From NCBI GenBank assembly GCA_002436015.1, contig DIXJ01000005.1, positions 1 to 18,970 of the forward strand: a stretch of 18,970 nucleotides of DNA, given 5' to 3'. The DNA comes from Synergistaceae bacterium UBA6083 (GTDB lineage: Bacteria; Synergistota; Synergistia; Synergistales; 79-D21). Positions 1-7,209 of the stretch are shown here, in pieces. Within the stretch, counting starts at the first letter, position 1, and each line of letters starts with the position of its first letter. The notes under the pieces were generated by a model. It was not told the DNA's origin. It saw nothing but the letters and a program-made list of their open reading frames with translations, and did no database searches. The position numbers were made by a program, and so were the translations under genes.

Positions 1-34
1 AGATCGCCGCCGGAAACCTTATCGACTCGAATAA
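1..34 (+). CDS. possible C-terminal end of an upstream gene (partial)
   Basis: One reading frame enters from the left edge and would end in a basic tail, DRRRKPYRLE, with a TAA stop at 32-34. The stop lies directly at the foot of a strong terminator hairpin, which is how a plus-strand gene would be expected to end here. Too little is present to name a product. The other two plus-strand frames stay open through the terminator, so this assignment rests only on the position of the stop. Confidence 0.35.
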   Translation, partial: DRRRKPYRLE

Positions 35-67
35 GAGGGGAGTCCCCATCAGGGACTCCCCTCTTTT
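33..67 (+). terminator. strong intrinsic terminator, probably bidirectional
   Basis: A perfect 14-bp inverted repeat (33-46 with 52-65) surrounds a 5-base loop and runs into a short T tract at 64-67. It would end transcription of whatever plus-strand gene lies upstream. On the minus strand the hairpin also ends in T-rich sequence, and it lies just past the stop codon of the minus-strand gene at 103-462, so it may serve both convergent genes. Confidence 0.85.
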
Positions 68-102
68 GTTGCGTCGAAGGGGGCCCCCGGGCCCCGCCCC
101 CC

Positions 103-462
103 CTATTCCTCCATCATGCAGTGACAAATATCCTCGTTGGTTCCTTTCCCGGGCACGCAGCGGAGATGGGTGATGTTGGTGCGGCCCCTGCGGTGGAGCG
201 CAAGGAGGATCGAGAGGAGCGAAGAAGGAGTGATCCCGATGGAACGGGCCAGTTCCTCAATATCGACCTCCTGCTGTCCGTGTACCTTGTTCAGGACTTC
301 CCTACCGACGAGTTCGATCCACTGGGAGGTGAGTTCCTGCATTTCGGGTGTGGCGCTCGAGGCGATCTGCGCGGTGCGGGTTATAGAATCAATGAGGCGG
401 GCGGCGACACGGGCGCAAAGATCCGCGACCTCTTCCGGGTGGGTGTCCTTTTTCTCTTCCAT
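103..462 (-). CDS. hypothetical protein with helix-turn-helix-like region (119 aa)
   Basis: I do not recognise a named family. The ATG at 462-460 is preceded by a good ribosome-binding site (AAGGAGG, complement of 472-478, 9 bases away), so the gene is probably real. Residues 1-60 are predicted mostly helical and acidic at the start. Residues about 67-93 (VDIEELARSIGITPSSLLSI and following) read like a helix-turn-helix with a GIT-type turn, followed by a basic stretch RRGR. The C-terminus carries three cysteines (102, 113, 115) in a C-x10-C-H-C pattern, with another at residue 16. A small DNA-binding or regulatory protein, perhaps metal- or redox-sensitive, is an inference only. It stands alone, divergent from the hom operon, and its 3' end runs into a G-rich tract and a terminator. 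Confidence 0.7.
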   Translation of the reverse strand: MEEKKDTHPEEVADLCARVAARLIDSITRTAQIASSATPEMQELTSQWIELVGREVLNKVHGQQEVDIEELARSIGITPSSLLSILLALHRRGRTNITHLRCVPGKGTNEDICHCMMEE

Positions 463-526
463 CTAACGAAGCCTCCTTGCGAAAATGGTAAATGCTGTGG
501 TTAAACCGTCTGCCTGCAGCTTTTCA

Positions 527-535
527 TGCTATTAT
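527..535 (+). promoter_or_regulatory. candidate extended -10 promoter for the hom operon
   Basis: TGC-TATTAT at 527-535 is an extended -10 element (TGn plus a hexamer one base off consensus). No good -35 hexamer sits 16-18 bases upstream, which is tolerated by extended -10 promoters. Transcription would start near 542, giving a leader of about 44 bases before the hom ATG at 586. Inferred from pattern only. Confidence 0.4.
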
Positions 536-585
536 CCACGGTAACATCATTCCAAGGACGAATCAAGAAAACGGAGGCAAACCTC

Positions 586-1632
586 ATGACGATCCGAGTC
601 CTCCTGCCCGGTTTTGGAAACGTCGGCCGTAGATTTTGCAGGCTCCTGGAGAAGAGCGAAAACCTGGAAGAATCCGGACGGAAGATCACCCTTGTAGGCG
701 TTGCGACGCGAGAAAGGGGTTCCCTTTGGTCGGATGAGGGGATTCCGGTTGGAAAGCTTCTTGAGGCGGAAAGGCAGACTCGGCGAGTGGATGCGCTATC
801 CCTGCCGGGTGTCAAAAAAGGTATCCCGGTTCTTGAGATGATACGGGAAGGGAACTACGACATCCTGGCGGAGTGCACTTCGGGGAACCTCAAGACGGTT
901 GAATACGACCCGGGTTTCTCCCACATGAAAAGCGCACTGGAGAGGGGTAAGCCTGTCGCGACCACCAACAAGACAGCAGTAGCGCTCAAGTTCGGCGAAC
1001 TGGAGGCTCTTTCGAAATCGTCGGGGGTGGCATGGCATTATGACGGCACCGTCGTTGTGGGAACTCCTTTCCTTGATTATGCGAGAACCACTCTTTCCGA
1101 GGCCGGGATCCGGGCTTTTGAAGGGACCTTGAGCTCGACTTGCAATTACGTCCTGGACAGCCTGATAGAGGGTGCCTCCCTCGACCAGGCGCTCATGGAT
1201 GCGCAGAGGTCCGGGATGGCCGAATCGGACCCCACACTCGACATAGAAGGCTGGGACACGGCTGCGAAGGCGATGATCGTCGCCCAGGCACTGATGGATG
1301 CCCCGTGTCCGGGACTCGGTTCATTCCCAGTGAGGGGGATCCGCGGGCTGACTCGTGCGACGCTGGCAGAAGCCCGCCAAACGGGAGGGAAAATCCGTTT
1401 GCTGGCCCGGATTGTCCGATCCGCGGAAGGTGTCGAGCTCTCTGTTGGCCCTGAACTCCTGCCACCAACCCACCCGCTTTCCCTCCTTTTCGGTCCGACT
1501 AATGGGGGCGTAATCCTGACAGAGGGACTGGGCGAAGTCTGTTTTTCGGGGACGGGAAGTTCTCCTCGGCAAGCTGCCTACGCCCTCCTGCAGGACATAC
1601 GGAAAATCGTGCGCGCGGGGGGCAAAAGATGA
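586..1632 (+). CDS. hom: homoserine dehydrogenase
   Basis: It reduces aspartate semialdehyde to homoserine with NAD(P)H, the branch-point step to threonine and methionine in the cytoplasm. At 348 residues it is the short form: N-terminal Rossmann domain (GFGNVGR, residues 9-15), cofactor/substrate segment VATTNK (124-129), and the family signature GMAESDPTLDIEGWDTAAK (210-228). D224 and K228 have the spacing of the catalytic Asp/Lys pair known from yeast. There is no C-terminal ACT domain, so threonine feedback of the usual type is not expected. The ATG at 586 is chosen over an in-frame ATG at 526 because GGAGG (573-577) lies 8 bases before it and homology starts there. It overlaps the next gene by ATGA and opens a long same-strand gene run. 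No aspartokinase gene is in the window. Confidence 0.93.
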   Translation: MTIRVLLPGFGNVGRRFCRLLEKSENLEESGRKITLVGVATRERGSLWSDEGIPVGKLLEAERQTRRVDALSLPGVKKGIPVLEMIREGNYDILAECTSGNLKTVEYDPGFSHMKSALERGKPVATTNKTAVALKFGELEALSKSSGVAWHYDGTVVVGTPFLDYARTTLSEAGIRAFEGTLSSTCNYVLDSLIEGASLDQALMDAQRSGMAESDPTLDIEGWDTAAKAMIVAQALMDAPCPGLGSFPVRGIRGLTRATLAEARQTGGKIRLLARIVRSAEGVELSVGPELLPPTHPLSLLFGPTNGGVILTEGLGEVCFSGTGSSPRQAAYALLQDIRKIVRAGGKR

Positions 1633-2174
1633 CGGGACGCATGGGGGTCATTGCGGACACCCATGGGGATGTCGAGGCGTGGGAAACGGCCGTGCGGCTC
1701 TGGGGCCCCGTGGACCTGGTCGTTCACGCCGGGGACGTCCTCAAGGGCTGGAAGAGCCGGCCCCTGCCCTGCAGGGGAGGAAGAAAGGCCCTTGCCGAGA
1801 TCTTGAACGCTTCCAGGACGCCGATTCTGGTCACCCGGGGAAACTGCGACGGGGAGGAAGACGAATCCCTGTTGAGGTGGCCGATGGCCGATCCTTTTCT
1901 CTTTCTCTGGTGGGAAGGCCGGTTGGTCCTGGCGGGTCATGGGACGGATTTTTCAGAGATACGCGAGAAGGGCCTTGCCTGTGGTGCCCACCTGGTCATT
2001 ACCGGTCACACTCACGTGGGATCCCTTGTCCGTGAGAGGGACACGATTTTCCTGAACCCGGGCTCGGCCAGCCTGCCCATGGGGCGCGACCCTGCCAGCG
2101 TGGCCCTGCTGGATGGCGAGGGGATAAGGCTCCTGACGCTTGAAAACGACCTGCTCCATTTCGAAGCCTGGTAA
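1629..2174 (+). CDS. yfcE: YfcE/MJ0936-family metallophosphodiesterase
   Basis: A calcineurin-like phosphoesterase of 181 residues, the usual size for YfcE. The metal-binding motifs appear in order: D10 and H12 (ADTHGD), D36 (HAGDV), N72 (RGNCD), H104 (AGHG), H127 and H129 (TGHTHV), then the family's NPGSAS segment. Family members hydrolyse phosphodiester bonds of artificial substrates with two divalent metal ions; the natural substrate is unknown. The start overlaps the hom stop in ATGA (1629-1632), with a G-rich stretch at 1617-1622 as a possible ribosome-binding site. An alternative ATG at 1641 would still keep all motifs. In Bacillus subtilis a homologue (YsnB) is encoded next to gerM-rph-ysnA; here it is a few genes upstream of the same set. 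Confidence 0.9.
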   Translation: MTGRMGVIADTHGDVEAWETAVRLWGPVDLVVHAGDVLKGWKSRPLPCRGGRKALAEILNASRTPILVTRGNCDGEEDESLLRWPMADPFLFLWWEGRLVLAGHGTDFSEIREKGLACGAHLVITGHTHVGSLVRERDTIFLNPGSASLPMGRDPASVALLDGEGIRLLTLENDLLHFEAW

Positions 2175-2188
2175 ACCGAGGTTATAAT
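2160..2188 (+). promoter_or_regulatory. candidate internal promoter giving a leaderless PHP mRNA
   Basis: A perfect TATAAT (2183-2188) lies 6 bases before the ATG at 2195, with a poor -35 (TTCGAA, 2160-2165) 17 bases upstream. A start 7 bases after the hexamer would be the A of the ATG itself. The PHP gene also lacks a well-placed ribosome-binding site. The hexamer could be a coincidence within an operon, so confidence is low. Confidence 0.35.
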
Positions 2189-2194
2189 CCTTTC

Positions 2195-3022
2195 ATGATC
2201 CTTATTGACCTGCACACCCACAGCACCTGTTCCGATGGAACGCTGAAACCCGAGGCCCTTGTGCGTGCGGCCAAGGCAAGGAAAGTTTCCGTCCTCAGCC
2301 TGACCGATCACGACACGACGGAAGGGGTTCCCGAATTCCTTTCGGCCTGCCGCCACACCGGAGTCCGTGGGCTTTCCGGCATCGAGCTATCCGCGGATGC
2401 CCCCTACACCCTGCACATCCTGGGTTACAACATTGTCCCTGGCAACGGCCCCCTCGAGAAACGGCTCGAAATGCTGAGGGAACACCGTAAGGACCGGAAT
2501 GTGGCCATCTGCCAGCGCCTGAGGGAACTCGGGCTTGATGTTGCACTGGAGGAAGTCGAGGCAGAAGCGAAGGGTGACGTGATCGCCCGCCCCCATATCG
2601 CGAGAGTCTTGATCCGCAAAGGTTATGTCCAGGACATGGCGGGAGCTTTTCGGAACTATCTTGCCGATGGAGCCGCCGCCTATATTCCGAGGACCAGGCT
2701 TTCCTCGGGTGAATGCATCGCGCTGATCCGCCAGAGCAGGGGAGTTGCCGTGCTGGCCCACCCCGGGCAGATGGGGCTGGAGGAGCCTGACCTGAAAAAA
2801 GTCCTTGGAGAGCTGAAAGAAATGGGGCTTTGGGGGCTCGAGTGCCTGTCCAGCCACCATCGGTACGAAGAGATTTACCGGTACCTCAAGCTCGCAAGTG
2901 CCATAGGGCTCTACACCACTGCGGGAACTGATTTTCACGGGTGGAACCGGCCTGGTGTCCAGATGGGGATCCCGGTCAGCGAAGATTTTCTCCCCTGGGC
3001 GCGCCTGCAAGTTCCCCTGTAA
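2195..3022 (+). CDS. PHP-domain phosphoesterase (RNase AM / nucleoside 3',5'-bisphosphate phosphatase type)
   Basis: A stand-alone PHP protein of 275 residues, matching the YciV/RnmA group that removes the 3' phosphate from nucleoside bisphosphates and trims RNA 5' ends. The metal ligands are visible in order: H7 and H9 (DLHTHS), D14, H39 and D40 (LTDHD), E64 (GIELS), H74, H134 (RPHIAR), H189 (AHPGQ), H221/H222 (SSHH), D246 and H248 (GTDFHG). All PHP motifs are intact and no polymerase or other domain is attached. Start ATG 2195 lies 20 bases after the yfcE stop; only a distant CCGAGG (2175-2180) resembles a ribosome-binding site, which is unusual beside its neighbours. The exact substrate is inferred from the family. 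Confidence 0.88.
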   Translation: MILIDLHTHSTCSDGTLKPEALVRAAKARKVSVLSLTDHDTTEGVPEFLSACRHTGVRGLSGIELSADAPYTLHILGYNIVPGNGPLEKRLEMLREHRKDRNVAICQRLRELGLDVALEEVEAEAKGDVIARPHIARVLIRKGYVQDMAGAFRNYLADGAAAYIPRTRLSSGECIALIRQSRGVAVLAHPGQMGLEEPDLKKVLGELKEMGLWGLECLSSHHRYEEIYRYLKLASAIGLYTTAGTDFHGWNRPGVQMGIPVSEDFLPWARLQVPL

Positions 3023-3033
3023 GGAAATTTGCC

Positions 3034-3186
3034 ATGCTGGGGCTCCTCTTGAGCGGCATGCTGATCCTGCTCCTTTTCCTGCTGCTCTACGGGCGACGTC
3101 CTCCCGGGCGTTGCGTCAAGGGGTGTCACGGTTGCGGGGAATGCGGAAGGAAAAAGGAAGAAATCAAGGAGGAATTGCGCTCGTGA
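3034..3186 (+). CDS. small Cys-rich single-pass membrane protein (50 aa)
   Basis: The ATG at 3034 follows AAGGA (3021-3025, overlapping the PHP stop) at 8 bases. The product has one strongly hydrophobic segment at residues 2-19, a basic linker (RRPPGR), then four cysteines in the pattern C27-x3-C31-x2-C34-x2-C37, and a charged helical tail (KKEEIKEELRS). The layout resembles the FeoB-associated Cys-rich membrane proteins, but no feo gene is nearby. The cysteines could bind a metal ion or an iron-sulfur cluster on the cytosolic side; this is inference. Its TGA overlaps the GTG of the next gene (GTGA, 3183-3186), and the ribosome-binding site of that gene lies inside it, so the two are probably translationally coupled. 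Tight packing supports it as a real gene. Confidence 0.7.
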   Translation: MLGLLLSGMLILLLFLLLYGRRPPGRCVKGCHGCGECGRKKEEIKEELRS

Positions 3187-4217
3187 AAACGATCGACTTG
3201 AGAAGCGATACCGTAACGAGGCCTTCAACCGCGATGAGGAGGGCGATGGCCGAGGCCGTCGTCGGGGATGACGTCTACGGGGAGGACCCCACGATCCGCA
3301 GGCTGGAGGAAGCGGGTGCGGAGCTGACCGGGCACGAGGCAGGCCTTTTCGTCACCTCCGGGACACAGGGAAACCTCGTTAGCCTGCTTTGCCATTGCCG
3401 GCGGGGTGAAGGAGCCATCCTGGGAAACCAGTCCCATATCTTCAACTACGAAGGGGGAGGCCTGGCGGCCTTTGGCGGGATCATGCCCCTCCCGGTCGGG
3501 GATGCGGGGGGCCTGCCGAGTGTCGCTTCAATCCAGGGATGGGTTCGCCCTGCCAACGTTCATTTTGCCCCCTCACGCCTGTTGTGCCTCGAGAACACGC
3601 ACAACCGCGAAGGAGGAAACGCCGCGGCTCCCGCTGTCTTCCGGAAGACTGCGGCCACGGCGAGGGATCTCGGCCTCGCCGTTCACCTGGACGGGGCCCG
3701 GATATTCAACGCGGCCGTTGCCTGGGACATGGACGTGAAGACCTACACGGGGGTTGTCGACTCCGTCCAGCTCTGCCTGTCCAAGGGCCTCGGCGCCCCG
3801 GTCGGTTCCCTGGTCTGCGGAAAGGCCGATTTCATCGAAGGGGCGCGGCACTGGAGAAAGGTCCTCGGCGGCGGGCTCAGGCAGGCAGGGATCCTTGCTG
3901 CCGCTGGTCTTGTCGCACTCAAGGAAAACATCGGCCGGCTGGCGGAAGACCATGAAAACGCAGCGATCCTGGCGGAGCAGCTCAATTGCGAAGAACTCTC
4001 CGTCGAGCCTTGCCCACGGAGGACGAACATGGTCTATTTCGGCATCCGGAAAGAAGGGCTGACTGCGGGGGAACTCGCGAACCGGTGCCGCCTCAAGGGA
4101 GTCCTCTTCAATGTCGTGAACCCTAAAAGGGTTCGGCTTGTCACCCACCTTGACGTGACGAGGGGGGATGTCCGGGAAGCAGCCCGGATCATCCATGAGG
4201 AGGCTGCAAACCGGTGA
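3183..4217 (+). CDS. ltaE: low-specificity L-threonine aldolase
   Basis: A PLP enzyme of fold type I that cleaves threonine or allo-threonine to glycine and acetaldehyde. The N-terminus IDLRSDTVTRPS, GDDVYGEDPT, the cofactor/glycine contacts VTSGTQGN and ENTHN, HLDGAR, and the Schiff-base lysine K201 in LSKGLGAPVGS are all typical; the lysine position matches the well-studied Thermotoga enzyme closely. Length 344 residues is normal. The GTG start at 3183 is chosen because AAGGAGG (3166-3172) sits 10 bases upstream and homology begins immediately; an open frame extends further back without family sequence. It overlaps the small upstream gene by GTGA and the downstream pmbA by GTGA. With hom in the same gene run, threonine synthesis and breakdown are linked. 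Confidence 0.93.
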   Translation: MKTIDLRSDTVTRPSTAMRRAMAEAVVGDDVYGEDPTIRRLEEAGAELTGHEAGLFVTSGTQGNLVSLLCHCRRGEGAILGNQSHIFNYEGGGLAAFGGIMPLPVGDAGGLPSVASIQGWVRPANVHFAPSRLLCLENTHNREGGNAAAPAVFRKTAATARDLGLAVHLDGARIFNAAVAWDMDVKTYTGVVDSVQLCLSKGLGAPVGSLVCGKADFIEGARHWRKVLGGGLRQAGILAAAGLVALKENIGRLAEDHENAAILAEQLNCEELSVEPCPRRTNMVYFGIRKEGLTAGELANRCRLKGVLFNVVNPKRVRLVTHLDVTRGDVREAARIIHEEAANR

Positions 4218-5578
4218 TGGGACCGATGAAAAGCGACCAGGTGGAAAGCTTTTGCGGCTGGCTGCTCGAAAAAGCCCTGCAGGGAGGGGCCGTCGATGCC
4301 GACGTCTTCTACTCCGAAGGGGAAAGCCGCCACATCAGCCTTCGCGAGGGACTTCCTGAGGAAGACGCCAACGGTTTCGGTCATTCCGTGACCCTCCGCC
4401 TCCTGATGGAGGGCGGTCGCCAGGGATTGGCCACCGTCAACCGGTTTGACCGTGCCGACCTCTCGGAACTGGTGAAGTGGAGCCTGGCCAACGCAGCGGT
4501 TTCAGAGCCCGATCCCTTTGCCGAAATCGGTGAAGGCCCCAAGTTGCCCGACGGGGAAGACCTTCGCCTGGAAGACCCGGACCTGAAGGCCCTCACGCAT
4601 GAACAGAGGACGCGGGCCTGCCTGGAAATGACCGAGGCGGCCAGGGGAGCCGACAAGAGAGTCGTATCGGTCCGGAGCGCCTCCTGGAGCGATGGGTGGG
4701 GGGCAATCTTCCTGGCGAACACCCGGGGCTTCCATGCCTGGCAAAGGGGAACCAGCGCTTCCTGCGGGGTCACTGTCGTGTTGCAGGAAAAAGGATCCTA
4801 CGAGATGGGCGGATTTGGCGAGGACTCGCGTTTTGCAGGAACGCTGGACCCGATCGCGGTGGCAAGGCAGGCTGTCCGGAAAACGGGGATGATCCTCGGG
4901 GGCACCCCGGTGGAAACCGGCCGGATGACCGTTTTCCTCGACCCGGAAAGCTGTGCGGATTTCGTCGATGCGATCGGGGACCTTTTCCTTGCCCCGAACA
5001 TCCTGCGAAACAAGTCCCTGCTCAAAGGCAAGCTTGGAACTGCCGTGGCTTCGGCTGCGCTTTCGCTGGTCGACGACGGACGCCTTCCCGGCGGGATGGC
5101 GTCCAGCCCCTTCGACGGAGAAGGCATTCGTACCCGGCGAACATCCCTGCTTTCGTCCGGCGTCCTTGAGAACTATCTTTATGACCTTCGGTCCGCCAGG
5201 GAGTCAGGCGTTTCCTCGACGGGCAACGCGGTCCGCGGAAACGGAACGGCGCCTGATGCGGGGTGTTCGAACCTTTTCCCGGTTCCCGGCGAAAAGGATC
5301 CTGGAACCCTCTACGTCGAGGCCGGGCGCGGGCTTCTTGTGACAGAGATCATGGGACTTCATACGATCAACCCCGTCAGCGGCGATTTTTCGCTTGGCGT
5401 GAAAGGCATCCTGATGGAAGGTGTCGCTCCTGTCCGCCCGGTTGCCGAAGTGACGGTTGCGGGAAATCTGGCCGACTGGCTCAGGCAAGTCCATGCCGTG
5501 GGTTCCGACCTCCATTTCTTTGGAGGCACCGGCGGCTGCACGATGGTGATCAACGATGTCGCGGTCGCCGGTTCCTAG
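4214..5578 (+). CDS. pmbA: PmbA/TldE-like subunit of the TldD/TldE metalloprotease
   Basis: A 454-residue member of the TldD/PmbA (peptidase U62) family. It has the C-terminal family segments GMASSPFDGEGIRTRR, YDLRSA, STGNAVRGNG, the GLHTINPVSGDFSLGVKG block and the final GGTGG. It lacks the HExxxH-type zinc motif of TldD, so it is the TldE/PmbA side, which in E. coli forms a heterodimer with TldD to unfold and cleave peptides (microcin B17 maturation, CcdA turnover). No tldD is in the window; the partner must lie elsewhere or the protein acts alone. GTG 4214 overlaps the ltaE stop (GTGA) and is 10 bases from GAGGAGG (4197-4203); ATG at 4217 and 4226 are alternatives with wider spacing. Confidence 0.88.
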   Translation: MMGPMKSDQVESFCGWLLEKALQGGAVDADVFYSEGESRHISLREGLPEEDANGFGHSVTLRLLMEGGRQGLATVNRFDRADLSELVKWSLANAAVSEPDPFAEIGEGPKLPDGEDLRLEDPDLKALTHEQRTRACLEMTEAARGADKRVVSVRSASWSDGWGAIFLANTRGFHAWQRGTSASCGVTVVLQEKGSYEMGGFGEDSRFAGTLDPIAVARQAVRKTGMILGGTPVETGRMTVFLDPESCADFVDAIGDLFLAPNILRNKSLLKGKLGTAVASAALSLVDDGRLPGGMASSPFDGEGIRTRRTSLLSSGVLENYLYDLRSARESGVSSTGNAVRGNGTAPDAGCSNLFPVPGEKDPGTLYVEAGRGLLVTEIMGLHTINPVSGDFSLGVKGILMEGVAPVRPVAEVTVAGNLADWLRQVHAVGSDLHFFGGTGGCTMVINDVAVAGS

Positions 5579-7193
5579 GCTTCTTCTCTGCCTGCTCCTC
5601 GTCCTGCTTGCAGGGAGCTCGGCCCTAGCCTCCGAAACCGGCTGGACTCTCTGGAAGAACAACGGGATTGCAGGCGTGGTGAGCGTCCGCTCCGCCGATG
5701 GGATGGACCGGGTTGGCTTGAAGAGGATGGCCGAAATCCTGGGTTGCCAGTCTACCGTAAAAGGGGACAGGCTCCTGGTGACCTCCGGAAAGAGAACCCT
5801 CGAATTTGTCCTGGGTGCCGCGGCAGCACGGAGGGAGGGCGGGCAGATCCTTCCCCTGGCAGCGGCCGTCAAGGCAGAAGAAGGGGAATGGTGGGCAGAA
5901 AACCGTGGGGCGCTTCGCCTTTTTGAAAGCCTGCTTTCCGGCACGGGGGCGGTCGTTCGTCTTCGCTTCGCCGGAACCGGCCCTCTCCCCGAGAAACCGG
6001 ATATCCCAGCGCCTCCCACTGCGGCTTCCTCTACGGATCCTGTTTCAGAGCCTCGTGAGGTTGCCCCCTCGGTCTACGGCCCATTGCCGCAACTCGGGGG
6101 AATTCGATGGAGCCGAACCGGGGAACGAATCCGGGCTGTCCTCGACCTTTCCGCGGCTGTCGAACCCGATGTCAAGACTTTTCCCGGATCGGTCGAATTG
6201 ACCCTGCGCGCTGCTTCAAACCGTTCCCTCAGCGGCGTTCCTTCACCCTACGCGGGGGATGTGTCGGTCGGCATCACGCAGTTTGGGGAGAAGGTCGTCA
6301 TCCGTTTCCAGCACAGTGCCGATTCCGTAAAGACATTTCCCCTTCACAAGCCTGAGCGGCTTGTCGTCGATTTCCTGGCCAGGGGAGCGAAAGAAGAAAA
6401 ACCCGTCTCGGCGCTGCCGGCATCATTCGAACCGGCACCGAAGACGATACCGGTTGAACCACCGCCGGCGAGCCTGCCCCCTTCTGTTTTTCCCGGGAAG
6501 AGGCCGGACGGCAAGCCCTTCCTCATCGCTGTCGATGCCGGGCACGGTGGTCATGACCCCGGTGCCGTCGCCGGGGGATTCCGGGAGAAGGACCTCAACC
6601 TGAAAGCCGCGAAACGGCTTGTTGAGCTGCTGAAGGAGGCGGGGTTGGAAGGCCGTCTCACCCGCAGGGACGATACCTACCTTCGCCTGAACGAGAGAAC
6701 CGACCTGGCCAACCGGTGGAATGCCGATCTTTTTGTCAGCCTGCATTGCAACGCCCTTCCAAGGGGGAGGCACGCCAGGGGGGTTGAAATCTACCTGATG
6801 GCCCTCCCTACGGACAAGGACGCCATGCAGCTTGCGCTTTTCGAGAATCGCGAGCTCGGCAGGAACAACAAGGTGCAGGATGCCGATGCGAAGACCAGTC
6901 TCCTCCTGAAGATCCTTGGCGATATGGAGCAGAACGCAAAAATTGGACAAAGCACGAGCCTGGCCGAAAGCCTTTTCGGGTCGGGCCGCAGGGCTGGGCT
7001 TCCAATGTCCCGGGTCGCCCAGGCGCCGTTCTTCGTCCTTCGTGGAGCGGCGATGCCGGCCGTGCTCGTGGAGATGGGCTACCTGACGGAACCTGAAGAC
7101 AGGCGGCTCCTGAATGACCCTGCTTTCATGGACCGACTCCAGCGTTCTCTTGTTACCGGAATGTCGGCTTACCTCAAGACCTTATCCCGTTAA
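5556..7193 (+). CDS. secreted N-acetylmuramoyl-L-alanine amidase with AMIN domain
   Basis: A periplasmic cell-wall hydrolase that cuts the bond between MurNAc and the stem peptide. Residues 1-26 form a signal peptide (hydrophobic core, ALAS end). Residues about 33-130 resemble a copper-amine-oxidase-N-like domain, about 175-275 an AMIN domain for septal targeting, then a proline-rich linker, then Amidase_3 from about residue 320. Zinc ligands H330 (DAGHGG), E344 (REKDLNL), H397 (SLHCNA) and catalytic E506 (VEMGYL) are all present. At 545 residues it is longer than E. coli AmiC because of the extra N-terminal domain. The start overlaps pmbA by 23 bases, with no strong ribosome-binding site, suggesting coupling. 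The GerMN gene follows directly. An autoinhibitory helix between 420 and 470 is possible, but I cannot confirm it. Confidence 0.9.
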   Translation: MSRSPVPRLLLCLLLVLLAGSSALASETGWTLWKNNGIAGVVSVRSADGMDRVGLKRMAEILGCQSTVKGDRLLVTSGKRTLEFVLGAAAARREGGQILPLAAAVKAEEGEWWAENRGALRLFESLLSGTGAVVRLRFAGTGPLPEKPDIPAPPTAASSTDPVSEPREVAPSVYGPLPQLGGIRWSRTGERIRAVLDLSAAVEPDVKTFPGSVELTLRAASNRSLSGVPSPYAGDVSVGITQFGEKVVIRFQHSADSVKTFPLHKPERLVVDFLARGAKEEKPVSALPASFEPAPKTIPVEPPPASLPPSVFPGKRPDGKPFLIAVDAGHGGHDPGAVAGGFREKDLNLKAAKRLVELLKEAGLEGRLTRRDDTYLRLNERTDLANRWNADLFVSLHCNALPRGRHARGVEIYLMALPTDKDAMQLALFENRELGRNNKVQDADAKTSLLLKILGDMEQNAKIGQSTSLAESLFGSGRRAGLPMSRVAQAPFFVLRGAAMPAVLVEMGYLTEPEDRRLLNDPAFMDRLQRSLVTGMSAYLKTLSR

Positions 7194-7209
7194 GGAGTGG
7201 ATATCGCGG

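Noticed and set aside
2387..3010. Minus-strand open frame of 207 codons opposite the PHP gene
   Set aside because: Antisense shadow of a gene with all PHP metal motifs intact.
2955..3182. N-terminal extension of the threonine aldolase frame
   Set aside because: The extension overlaps the PHP end and the small Cys-rich gene, has no family sequence, and a good ribosome-binding site precedes GTG 3183.
4214..5578. Assignment of this gene as TldD
   Set aside because: No HExxxH zinc motif is present, so the PmbA/TldE side of the family fits better.
5204..6019. Long minus-strand open frame (271 codons) opposite pmbA and the amidase gene
   Set aside because: It covers two well-supported plus-strand genes; its translation is rich in Arg, Ser and Pro with no recognisable domain, as expected for antisense frames in GC-rich DNA.
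7114..7209. N-terminal extension of the GerMN gene
   Set aside because: It overlaps the amidase C-terminus; AAGGAG at 7192-7197 and the normal anchor layout support ATG 7210.
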